The translations under genes were made by a program, and so were the position numbers. A stretch of 10,308 bases of DNA, taken from Aquifex sp964425585. Lineage in GTDB: Bacteria > Aquificota > Aquificia > Aquificales > Aquificaceae. The notes under the pieces are model-generated. The model worked only from the letters and a program-made list of their open reading frames with translations. It was not told where the DNA came from and made no database searches. Each line of letters starts with the position of its first letter. The first letter of the stretch is position 1. Positions 1 through 5,435 of this stretch are shown here, piece after piece. Where the stretch lies: assembly GCA_964425585.1 (NCBI GenBank), contig CAYRMG010000043.1, positions 1 through 10,308 on the forward strand. The letters run 5' to 3'.

Positions 1-30
1 GAAAATCTTCTTAGCTATCCATCCGAGCAT
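1..30 (-). CDS. 5' end of a minus-strand gene, N-terminus resembles SecA (partial)
   Basis: Read on the minus strand, the first 30 bases give an open frame beginning ATG CTC GGA TGG and encoding MLGWIAKKIF. This looks like the opening of SecA preprotein translocase ATPases, which commonly start with a short hydrophobic/basic helix of the type ML-x-x-x-KKIFG followed by a Asn-Asp/Glu-Arg stretch. Only ten codons are visible and no ATPase motif lies inside the window, so the assignment rests on this short match alone. There is no clear Shine-Dalgarno sequence upstream, where the minus strand reads TTAATTTTAAG before the ATG. The gene would be divergent from the radical SAM gene, with 143 bases between the two starts. 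A chance open frame or an unrelated protein with a similar helix is possible. Confidence 0.35.
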   Translation of the reverse strand, partial: MLGWIAKKIF

Positions 31-173
31 CTTAAAATTAATATAATTTATTCTTATAAAATAATTAGGCTTATATAACCGCGGCTTCAGACTTTATAAA
101 AAGTGCTTATTCCTATAAGAGGATAAGAGTTTTAGAATGTATTAATGAAGCTTTACTCTCAAGGAGGGAAGGT
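31..173. promoter_or_regulatory. Divergent AT-rich intergenic region with an inverted repeat
   Basis: These 143 bases separate the presumed minus-strand start at 30 from the radical SAM start at 174. The region is rich in A and T and contains several -10-like hexamers, including TATAAA at 95-100 and TATAAG at 114-119 on the plus strand. No convincing TTGACA-like -35 box lies at the usual distance. An imperfect inverted repeat spans about 106-127: CTTAT, a bulged T, CC, a seven-base loop, then GGATAAG. It covers the TATAAG element, so it could be an operator or a leader hairpin. That the region holds at least one promoter is inferred from the divergent layout; the exact promoter cannot be fixed by eye. 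Confidence 0.4.
161..167 (+). promoter_or_regulatory. Ribosome binding site of the radical SAM gene
   Basis: AAGGAGG is a near-perfect anti-16S match placed six bases before the ATG at 174. It fixes that start. It is one of the strongest Shine-Dalgarno sequences in the window; many other genes here have weak ones or none. Confidence 0.85.
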
Positions 174-1292
174 ATGAATAAGCTGGTTCTTGAAAAATTA
201 ACGGAGCAAAAGGAAAGCCCGGAGTATATGCAGATAAGCTGGGCTGCGGCTATGACACTGGGTCTTATTCCCGGAGAATTTTATAGGAATACAAAACTAA
301 GCTGTATAAACACACTCCTCACGTATCCTTCCGGATGTCATGCAACGTGTGCATACTGCGGACTTCAAAAAGCCCGCGATATAGAATACTCAAAGAAAAA
401 CTTTATAAGGGTTGAGTGGCCTACCGTTAAGCTTGACGAAATTATAGAGAGAACGAAGAAAGTCGGTCATGCGGAAAGATTATGCATATCCCAAATAACC
501 CATCCGAGGGCTATAAGAGACACGAAGTATATACTTGAAAAGGTTCACAAAGAGCTCGGAGAACAACTGTTTATATCCGTTCTCTTGAACGCTACCGGAC
601 ACACATACGAAGACCTTGAAGATTATAAGCGTCTCGGAGCGGATACTCTTACGGTTGCCATTGATGCGGCAACACCAGAACTCTTTGAAAAACTAAGAGG
701 AAGGCCTATGAACAGCCCTCACAGGTGGGAAACCTACTGGAAGGTTCTTGAGTGGTGTGCTGACATAATGGGTGACGGATATGTGGGTGCTCACCTGATA
801 GTAGGTCTCGGAGAAACGGAAGAAGAAATGGTAAGAACGATACAGAGGGTAAGAGACCTCGGCGGAAGAACCCATTTATTCTCCTTCTGGCCTGAGGAAG
901 GTTCTTTAATGGAAAAAGAAAAGCCCTGTCCCGCTCCCCAATACAGAAGGGTTCAGATGGCAAGATACCTTATAGATAACGGACTTGCCCGTTATGAAGA
1001 TATGAAGTTCAACGAAAAAGGACAGATAATAGACTGGGGCGTTTCAAAAGAGGTATTTGAAGAAATATTCTGGAGCGGAAGACCCTTCATGACCGCAGGT
1101 TGCAGAGGTAAAACGACGGAAGTAGCCTGCAACAGACCCTTCGGAGATTGTTCCGTGACGGATATAAAGAGCTATCCTTTCAAACCCAACAGGAACGACC
1201 TAAAGAGGATAAGGAAACAGATGTTTGATTACGAAATGGAAACCCACTATCCCGACATACTCAATCCGAGTTCATTCAGATATGCCCATTAA
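174..1292 (+). CDS. Radical SAM enzyme, biotin/lipoyl-synthase-related (LipS-like)
   Basis: A 372-residue radical SAM protein. The cluster motif C-x3-C-x2-C is at Cys55, Cys59 and Cys62, and these residues should hold the [4Fe-4S] cluster that splits S-adenosylmethionine. The stretch before it (MTLGLIPGEFYRNTKLSCIN) and the overall build fit the 'biotin synthase-related' radical SAM group, which includes the archaeal LipS1/LipS2 pair that inserts sulfur into octanoyl groups to make lipoate. Near the C-terminus a second cysteine set, Cys310-x8-Cys319-x6-Cys326 within a C-N-R-P-F-G-D-C stretch, could bind an auxiliary Fe-S cluster serving as the sulfur source, as in lipoyl synthase. This role is inferred. 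No partner LipS, lipoate ligase or lipoyl-acceptor gene is visible nearby. The start is firm because AAGGAGG lies six bases upstream. Confidence in the radical SAM fold is high; for lipoyl synthesis it is only moderate. Confidence 0.8.
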   Translation: MNKLVLEKLTEQKESPEYMQISWAAAMTLGLIPGEFYRNTKLSCINTLLTYPSGCHATCAYCGLQKARDIEYSKKNFIRVEWPTVKLDEIIERTKKVGHAERLCISQITHPRAIRDTKYILEKVHKELGEQLFISVLLNATGHTYEDLEDYKRLGADTLTVAIDAATPELFEKLRGRPMNSPHRWETYWKVLEWCADIMGDGYVGAHLIVGLGETEEEMVRTIQRVRDLGGRTHLFSFWPEEGSLMEKEKPCPAPQYRRVQMARYLIDNGLARYEDMKFNEKGQIIDWGVSKEVFEEIFWSGRPFMTAGCRGKTTEVACNRPFGDCSVTDIKSYPFKPNRNDLKRIRKQMFDYEMETHYPDILNPSSFRYAH

Positions 1293-1320
1293 CTTGTTAG
1301 GTGAGTTATAATTAACCATT

Positions 1321-1776
1321 ATGAAAAAGTTTATCTTTGCCTTCCTTTCTCCTTTAATAATTTTTGCTGTTGAAAAAGAAGGGCTCTTTAAAAAGGGATA
1401 CGAAATTTATAAAAGAACCTGCAGTGCTTGCCACGTTGAGTATATGTCCCCCGAAGAAATAAAGAAGGTAAGAATGACCGTTATGAAGGGTGGAAAACCG
1501 CCGATAAGTGCACCCCCGATGAATGAAGTATCCGCAAGGGTAAAGCATTTTTATCCCAATGAGCTTGAGTTTATTGAGTTTGTTAAAGACTATATAACCA
1601 ATCCGTCAAGAGAAAAAGGTGTTTGCATGCCTATGGCTTTCAAACTCTTCGGTGTGATGCCCCCGATAGGAAAAACACTAACCGAAGAGGAAAAAGAAGC
1701 GGTGGCCTACTGGCTCTATCACAGGTATAAGGATACGTGGAGAACCATAAGAAAACAAATGATGATGGGAAAATAG
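1321..1776 (+). CDS. Exported monohaem cytochrome c
   Basis: A 151-residue protein with a typical Sec signal peptide: Met-Lys-Lys, then a hydrophobic run to about residue 16. One haem-attachment motif C-S-A-C-H covers residues 34-38; the two cysteines bind haem covalently and His38 is the proximal iron ligand. Met113, in a V-M-P-P-I-G segment followed by the helix L-T-E-E-E-K-E-A-V-A-Y-W-L, is the likely sixth ligand, as in class I cytochromes c. The protein should therefore be a periplasmic electron carrier in respiration. An additional Cys102 lies in the loop before the distal ligand. The gene starts 28 bases after the radical SAM stop. There is no clear ribosome binding site; a TATAAT sequence at 1307-1312 could be a -10 box but has no good -35 partner. 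The specific redox partners cannot be deduced. Confidence 0.85.
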   Translation: MKKFIFAFLSPLIIFAVEKEGLFKKGYEIYKRTCSACHVEYMSPEEIKKVRMTVMKGGKPPISAPPMNEVSARVKHFYPNELEFIEFVKDYITNPSREKGVCMPMAFKLFGVMPPIGKTLTEEEKEAVAYWLYHRYKDTWRTIRKQMMMGK

Positions 1777-1802
1777 ACAAAAGCTTAATTTTCTAAGGTA
1801 AA

Positions 1803-1838
1803 GTCCGAATTTTTACCCGAATTAATACCCGAAAGTTA
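1803..1838 (+). repeat. Three degenerate 12-base direct repeats
   Basis: CCGAA occurs at 1805-1809, 1817-1821 and 1829-1833, exactly 12 bases apart. The last two copies share the longer core TACCCGAA. The units lie in the intergenic region upstream of the nicotinamidase promoter candidate, about one helical turn apart, so they might be a tandem protein-binding site. No function is demonstrated by the sequence, and a chance repeat in an AT-rich spacer is possible. Confidence 0.4.
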
Positions 1839-1898
1839 GTTAGTGCTTACATAAAAATTTTGGGATAGACAGAAAGCTTGAAAATCAAAGTTAAGAGC

Positions 1899-1926
1899 TT
1901 GAGGAAAATTTATCGGGGGATACTAT
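1899..1926 (+). promoter_or_regulatory. Candidate sigma-70-type promoter for the nicotinamidase gene
   Basis: TTGAGG at 1899-1904 and TACTAT at 1921-1926 are separated by 16 bases and would start transcription near 1933, just before the ribosome binding site at 1941-1947. This agrees with the downstream ATG at 1953 being the true start rather than the in-frame TTG at 1878. The assignment is by eye and unproven. Confidence 0.4.
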
Positions 1927-1940
1927 TAATATTGTCTTTA

Positions 1941-1947
1941 GGAGGTG
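1941..1947 (+). promoter_or_regulatory. Ribosome binding site that decides the nicotinamidase start
   Basis: GGAGGTG lies five bases before the ATG at 1953. The longer open frame begins with TTG at 1878, where no Shine-Dalgarno sequence is seen, and its extra 25 residues would extend beyond the usual family N-terminus. Confidence 0.8.
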
Positions 1948-1952
1948 AAACA

Positions 1953-2537
1953 ATGAGAGTAAAAATAACGGATAGAGACGCACTTATAGTTGTTGATATG
2001 CAAAAAGACTTTATGCCCGGCGGTGCACTTCCCGTTCCCGAAGGGGATAAAATAATTCCGATTCTTAATGAATACATAAAGTTATTTGAAAAAAAAGGGC
2101 TTCCCGTATTCTTTACAAGGGACTGGCATCCACCCAATCACATATCCTTTAAAGGACACGGCGGTATATGGCCTCCCCACTGTGTCCAGAATACGGAAGG
2201 AGCTAAGTTTCACGAAGAGCTGTATATTCCCCGGGACAACAAGTTTATAATTTCCAAGGGAACTTCTCAGGACTTTGACGCTTACTCGGGATTTCAGGGA
2301 ACCATACTTGAGTCTCTTCTGAGGGAAAGGGGAGTGAGAAGGATATTCGTGGGGGGTGTAGCAACCGACTACTGCGTAAAGAACACGGTAATCGGAGGCA
2401 TAAACCTCGGATTTGAGGCCATAGTTCTTGAGGATGCCATAAAAGGAGTAGACGTAAATCCGGGGGATGTTGAGAGGGCTGTTGATGAAATGCTATCAAA
2501 GGGAGCGGTATTCATAAAGAAAGATGATTTAGTATAA
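1953..2537 (+). CDS. pncA: Nicotinamidase (isochorismatase-fold amidase)
   Basis: A 194-residue cysteine hydrolase that should convert nicotinamide to nicotinic acid and ammonia in the cytoplasm, feeding NAD salvage. It is closely similar in motif order to archaeal nicotinamidases such as the Pyrococcus enzyme. Asp15 in the V-V-D-M-Q-K-D-F motif, Lys102 in I-I-S-K-G and Cys141 in A-T-D-Y-C-V form the catalytic triad. Asp57 and His59 in T-R-D-W-H-P and His76 in W-P-P-H-C are the expected metal ligands. The Ala-Thr-Asp-Tyr-Cys segment also carries the usual non-proline cis-peptide position. I set the start at 1953 because of the strong GGAGGTG; the in-frame TTG at 1878 overlaps the likely promoter. 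The gene is followed after five bases by a small membrane protein gene, suggesting co-transcription. Nothing else for NAD synthesis is in the window. Confidence 0.92.
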   Translation: MRVKITDRDALIVVDMQKDFMPGGALPVPEGDKIIPILNEYIKLFEKKGLPVFFTRDWHPPNHISFKGHGGIWPPHCVQNTEGAKFHEELYIPRDNKFIISKGTSQDFDAYSGFQGTILESLLRERGVRRIFVGGVATDYCVKNTVIGGINLGFEAIVLEDAIKGVDVNPGDVERAVDEMLSKGAVFIKKDDLV

Positions 2538-2542
2538 CTCTT

Positions 2543-2761
2543 ATGGCTGGCAAAATTCTTAAAAAGGCGTGGCGTATCCTCTCTAACATTCTCCTTTTAT
2601 ACGGCTACTATCTTCTCTTTCTCTTCTTCTACGACACATTTCTGAGGGTAATGAAGCCCTTTGCCTTTCCGCTTTCACTCCTTCTTACCCTATTTATATT
2701 CTTCTTGAATGTAGCATACTGGTATAGGGATAAAATACTGGGAAGGTTCAGAAATGCTTAG
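2543..2761 (+). CDS. Small two-helix membrane protein of unknown function
   Basis: A 72-residue hydrophobic protein that I do not recognise. After a basic N-terminus (A-G-K-I-L-K-K-A-W-R) there are two likely membrane helices, about residues 13-31 and 39-60, joined by a short loop, and then a basic tail (R-D-K-I-L-G-R-F-R-N-A). By the positive-inside rule both ends should face the cytoplasm. The gene begins five bases after the nicotinamidase stop with no visible Shine-Dalgarno sequence, and its last eight bases overlap the start of the M16 peptidase gene. It is thus likely to be translated by coupling in a three-gene unit. Correct reading-frame use and tight overlaps make it likely to be real; the role is unknown. 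Confidence 0.65.
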   Translation: MAGKILKKAWRILSNILLLYGYYLLFLFFYDTFLRVMKPFAFPLSLLLTLFIFFLNVAYWYRDKILGRFRNA

Positions 2762-4043
2762 GTTTCTAATTCTGGGGGTCTTAATAATGGTTCAGGTCTT
2801 AACCGCTCAGGAGTTGGTAATAAGAAACCTTCCCAACGGAGGAAAGCTCATAATAAAGCCGAGGGAAGACACTAAAGCTGTTGCAATACACGTATGGTTC
2901 AGGGTAGGGTCTGTTTACGAGAAATACGACGAAAAGGGAATGGCTCACTTCCTTGAACATATGTTATTTAACGGAACGGAAAAGTATAAATACGGGGAGA
3001 TAGACAGGATAATAGAGAGCTTAGGGGGAAACATAAACGCAGGAACATCAAAGGATTACACCTACTATCACGTAGAGATTGCAGCACCATACTGGAAGCA
3101 GGCTCTTGAGGTTCTTTACCAGCTTACCTTAAAGGCAACCCTTGACGAAAAAATGATAGAAAAAGAAAAAGAAATAGTAATAGAGGAACTGAGAAGGGGA
3201 AAGGATAATCCCACAACCGTTTTATGGGAAGAGTTTGAAAAACTTGCATACAAGGTTTCGCCATACAGGTTTCCCATAATAGGTTTTGAGGAAACCATAA
3301 GAAAGTTCACAAGGGAAAAGCTCCTTAGATTTTATAAGTCCTTCTATCAACCGAGGAATATGGCGGTTGTCGTTGTGGGGAACGTTGACCCGAAAGAAGT
3401 TGAAAAAGAGGTCTTGAAAACCTTCGGTAAGGAGGAAGGAAGACCGATTCCGAAAGTCCAGATACCTACCGAACCCGAACAGATAGGTGTAAGGTTCAAA
3501 AAACTGGAAGACAAAAGGGTTGAAAAAGCTTACTGGATTATAGGGTGGAGAGTTCCCGCCATAGGAAAGAACGAGTATAAAGGACTTCTCGTCTTTAGCG
3601 AAATCCTTTGCGGGGGAAGGGTTTCGGTATTTTACAAGGAGCTAAGAGAAAAGGGACTCGTTTACTCTTACTGGTGCGGAGACCTCGGAAGACCGAGGGA
3701 TAATCTCTTCGTTATAAGTGCAAGCTTTGACCCATCAAGGTATGAGGAGGTGAAAAATAGAGTTTTTGAACTCCTGAAAAAAACCTACGAGAACTTAAAC
3801 GACGAGATGGTTGAGAAGGCAAAACAGAGAATAATAAACTCCCGTATATTTGAAGAGGAAAAAGTTGAAAACGAAGCCTTTGATATAGGTTATTCCTACA
3901 CCGTCGTAAGGGATTTAGACTTTTACAGATTCTTTGATAAGAATTTATCAAGGGTGAGAAGGGTTGATGTTATGAAGATATTTGAAAAATATATAAAAGA
4001 CGATACCTACAGCGAGGTGCTTATGGTTCCTAATGCTTCATGA
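2754..4043 (+). CDS. Secreted M16-family zinc peptidase (PqqL/MPP-like)
   Basis: A 429-residue protein with a signal peptide (hydrophobic residues 3-17, likely cleavage after Thr-Ala18), so it should act in the periplasm. The inverted zinc motif H-x-x-E-H is at His65-Phe-Leu-Glu68-His69; Glu68 is the catalytic base. The third zinc ligand is expected 76 residues after the second His and is present as Glu145 in I-V-I-E-E-L-R, with the conserved upstream Glu138. The C-terminal half holds the typical L-R-E-K-G-L-x-Y segment near residues 293-301, which in the family helps bind substrate. The length matches single-unit bacterial M16 proteases that pair as homodimers or with an inactive partner. 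No second M16 gene is seen here. Its substrate is unknown; the family degrades peptides such as signal peptides or misfolded fragments. The gene overlaps its upstream neighbour by eight bases and its convergent neighbour by 14. Confidence 0.92.
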   Translation: MLRFLILGVLIMVQVLTAQELVIRNLPNGGKLIIKPREDTKAVAIHVWFRVGSVYEKYDEKGMAHFLEHMLFNGTEKYKYGEIDRIIESLGGNINAGTSKDYTYYHVEIAAPYWKQALEVLYQLTLKATLDEKMIEKEKEIVIEELRRGKDNPTTVLWEEFEKLAYKVSPYRFPIIGFEETIRKFTREKLLRFYKSFYQPRNMAVVVVGNVDPKEVEKEVLKTFGKEEGRPIPKVQIPTEPEQIGVRFKKLEDKRVEKAYWIIGWRVPAIGKNEYKGLLVFSEILCGGRVSVFYKELREKGLVYSYWCGDLGRPRDNLFVISASFDPSRYEEVKNRVFELLKKTYENLNDEMVEKAKQRIINSRIFEEEKVENEAFDIGYSYTVVRDLDFYRFFDKNLSRVRRVDVMKIFEKYIKDDTYSEVLMVPNAS

Positions 4044-4326
4044 TTTCTTCAACGAGATTGTTTATCTCCCGTGCGAGGTTTATATCCTTTTCGGTTATAC
4101 CGCCCGCCTCGTGGGTTGTTAGTTTTACCTTCAGTTTTTTGAAGCTTACCTCAAGGTCGGGATGGTGCCAGCGTGCTTCCGCAAGCCCTGCTATAGCGTT
4201 AACGATGAATACGGTCGTTTTCCAGTTCTTTGTATTGAACTCCCTATATATATAATTCTCTCCGAGCTCCCATCCTTCAAGCTCGGAAAGGAATTTTTCC
4301 ACTTCTTCTTTACTTAAGACTCTCAT
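4030..4326 (-). CDS. phhB: Pterin-4a-carbinolamine dehydratase
   Basis: A 98-residue protein of the PCD/DCoH family, which removes water from 4a-hydroxy-tetrahydropterins and so regenerates the pterin cofactor of aromatic amino acid hydroxylases. The active-site signature is intact: His54-His55-Pro56 in A-R-W-H-H-P-D, then the W/Y-x2-V type spacing (F-K-K-L-K-V), and His72 in T-T-H-E-A-G-G-I-T. Three histidines at these places are the catalytic residues. Length is normal. It is the only minus-strand complete gene here. Its 3' end overlaps the M16 gene by 14 bases, and its start is 17 bases from the divergent start at 4344, with no Shine-Dalgarno sequence. No aromatic amino acid hydroxylase gene is near; in bacteria lacking one, a role in molybdopterin or folate chemistry has been proposed, which I cannot test here. 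Confidence 0.92.
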   Translation of the reverse strand: MRVLSKEEVEKFLSELEGWELGENYIYREFNTKNWKTTVFIVNAIAGLAEARWHHPDLEVSFKKLKVKLTTHEAGGITEKDINLAREINNLVEEIMKH

Positions 4327-4343
4327 GATATTTAATTTAAAGT
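4327..4343. promoter_or_regulatory. 17-base divergent intergenic region, possible leaderless starts both ways
   Basis: The start codons of phhB (minus) and the first gene of the PspA operon (plus) are only 17 bases apart, and the spacer is almost pure A/T. TATTTA at 4329-4334 (plus) and TTAAAT at 4340-4335 (minus) resemble -10 boxes. Neither start has a Shine-Dalgarno sequence. If these boxes are used, transcripts would begin within a few bases of each start codon; otherwise the promoters must lie inside the opposite gene. No good -35 box is seen. Confidence 0.35.
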
Positions 4344-4733
4344 ATGGCTACTTTTGAGGAAGTAAAAAAAATGGTTCTTGACCTTGGTCTTGAGATTAAA
4401 GAGGAAAATCCCGAGGAGGAACTTATAGTCGTTGAGGACGAAGAAAGGGGAATAAAGAACATGGTAATTGATTGCGAAGAGAACCTTCTCATCATTGAGC
4501 AACCCATAGGAAAGGTTTCACAGAAGCATTACGGCTGGTTTCTTGAGAGAAACAGGGAGCTTCCTTTCGGGGCTTTCGCCCTTGATGAAAAAGACAAGGT
4601 AATACTCTACAGGCAGACCTTAAATCTTGAAACCCTTGATTACGAAGAGCTTGAGGCAAGTATAGCTTCGCTGGAGTTGTTCTTTGCGGAGTGGGGAGGG
4701 GAACTTTTAAATATTCTTAAGGAGGAAAGATAA
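4344..4733 (+). CDS. YjfI (DUF2170)/YbjN-like small protein, first gene of the PspA operon
   Basis: A 129-residue acidic soluble protein without signal or membrane segment. The build (N-terminal helix, a beta-rich middle with I-E-Q-P-I-G, then R-N-R-E-L-P-F-G-A-F-A-L-D, a strand V-I-L-Y-R-Q-T-L and a long C-terminal helix) is that of the YbjN/Tir-chaperone-like fold. In E. coli and others a protein of this type, YjfI (DUF2170), sits directly beside a PspA paralogue (YjfJ). This precedent and the gene order support the call; sequence alone leaves open whether it belongs to DUF2170 or YbjN proper. It may act as a chaperone or binding partner of the PspA protein (inference). The ATG has no ribosome binding site and is 17 bases from the divergent phhB start. 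Its stop codon shares one base with the pspA start (TAATG). Confidence 0.6.
   Translation: MATFEEVKKMVLDLGLEIKEENPEEELIVVEDEERGIKNMVIDCEENLLIIEQPIGKVSQKHYGWFLERNRELPFGAFALDEKDKVILYRQTLNLETLDYEELEASIASLELFFAEWGGELLNILKEER
4719..4725 (+). promoter_or_regulatory. Ribosome binding site of the pspA gene
   Basis: AAGGAGG inside the end of the preceding gene, seven bases before the ATG at 4733. It gives the PspA-like gene its own strong translation start, whereas the first and third genes of the operon lack such a site. This suggests that the PspA protein is made in greater amount. Confidence 0.8.
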
Positions 4734-5434
4734 TGGGACTTTTAAAGAGACTTTTAAGGATTGTAAAGGCGGAAGCTCACTCGGTTGTGGAGAAGCTTGA
4801 AGACCCTATAAAGATAACCGAGGAGGGAATAAGAGAGCTCAAAAAACAGCTTAAAGAAGCGATGGAATCCCTTGCACAGGTGAAGGCAAGCCAGATAAGA
4901 TTTGAGAGGGAAGCAAGAAACGAAAAGGAAAGGGCAAAGGCCTTAATAAGGAAAGCGGAAGCACTCCTGAAAAGTGCACAAGAAGGGGAGATATCCGCCG
5001 AAGAGGCGGAAAAACTTGCCTCTGAGCTCATACAAAAGGCCGAAATCCACGAACAGAACGCAAGAAGACTTGAGGAAGAAGCCAAAAAGCAAAGGGAAAT
5101 GGCTCTAAAACTCCAGGCTAAAATTGACGAGCTAAAGGTTTTAATAGCTAAATACGAGGCGGAACTCAAAACCCTGAAGGCAAGAATGGCAACCGCAAAA
5201 GCCGTAAAGAAGGTAAATAAGGAAATAGCAAAGGTTGACCCTTCCGATACCATAGCAATGCTGGAGAGAATGAAGGAAAAAGTTGAAGAAGAAGAGGCTA
5301 TGGCTGAAGCATACGAAGAGCTTGCAAAACAAGAAATAGCCACGGATGTTGAAACGGAAGCGGAAAGAAAACTAAAAACCCTTGAGAGCAAGGAAAAACT
5401 CCAGGAACTGAAAAAGAGACTGGGTTTATCCTAA
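4733..5434 (+). CDS. pspA: PspA/IM30 (Vipp1) family membrane-remodelling protein
   Basis: A 233-residue, almost wholly helical, Lys/Glu/Ala-rich protein. Residues 1-20 (MGLLKRLLRIVKAEA and on) form the amphipathic helix by which PspA/IM30 proteins bind the inner membrane. The following E-D-P-I-K at about 23-27 matches the conserved E-D-P that starts helix 1 in the family. Residues 30-190 are a long antiparallel coiled coil, followed by a helical C-terminal part. PspA proteins assemble into large rings or rods, an ESCRT-III-like fold, and seal or stabilise stressed membranes. The classical partner PspF is not here. The context (YjfI-like, DUF4178, DUF350, polyamine synthase) is that of the YjfJ-type PspA paralogues. 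It is preceded by a strong ribosome binding site and shares one base with the upstream stop. The assignment to the family is firm; what stress it answers is unknown. Confidence 0.88.
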   Translation: MGLLKRLLRIVKAEAHSVVEKLEDPIKITEEGIRELKKQLKEAMESLAQVKASQIRFEREARNEKERAKALIRKAEALLKSAQEGEISAEEAEKLASELIQKAEIHEQNARRLEEEAKKQREMALKLQAKIDELKVLIAKYEAELKTLKARMATAKAVKKVNKEIAKVDPSDTIAMLERMKEKVEEEEAMAEAYEELAKQEIATDVETEAERKLKTLESKEKLQELKKRLGLS

Positions 5435-5435
5435 A

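Noticed and set aside
1777..1802. Terminator after the cytochrome c gene
   Set aside because: AAGCTT and AATTTT palindromic bits are present, but there is no GC-rich stem with a following T run, so I do not call a terminator.
1878..1952. N-terminal extension of nicotinamidase starting at TTG 1878
   Set aside because: There is no ribosome binding site at the TTG, the extension covers the candidate promoter, family members begin close to Met at 1953, and GGAGGTG precedes that ATG.
4040..4255. Plus-strand open frame of 71 codons inside the phhB region
   Set aside because: It is opposite the conserved dehydratase gene and its product shows no family features.
4777..5391. Long minus-strand open frame of about 204 codons opposite pspA
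   Set aside because: It encodes a Ser/Ala/Phe-rich low-complexity protein, the expected mirror image of a Lys/Glu/Ala-rich coiled-coil gene. There is no domain, and the plus strand has a firm family assignment.
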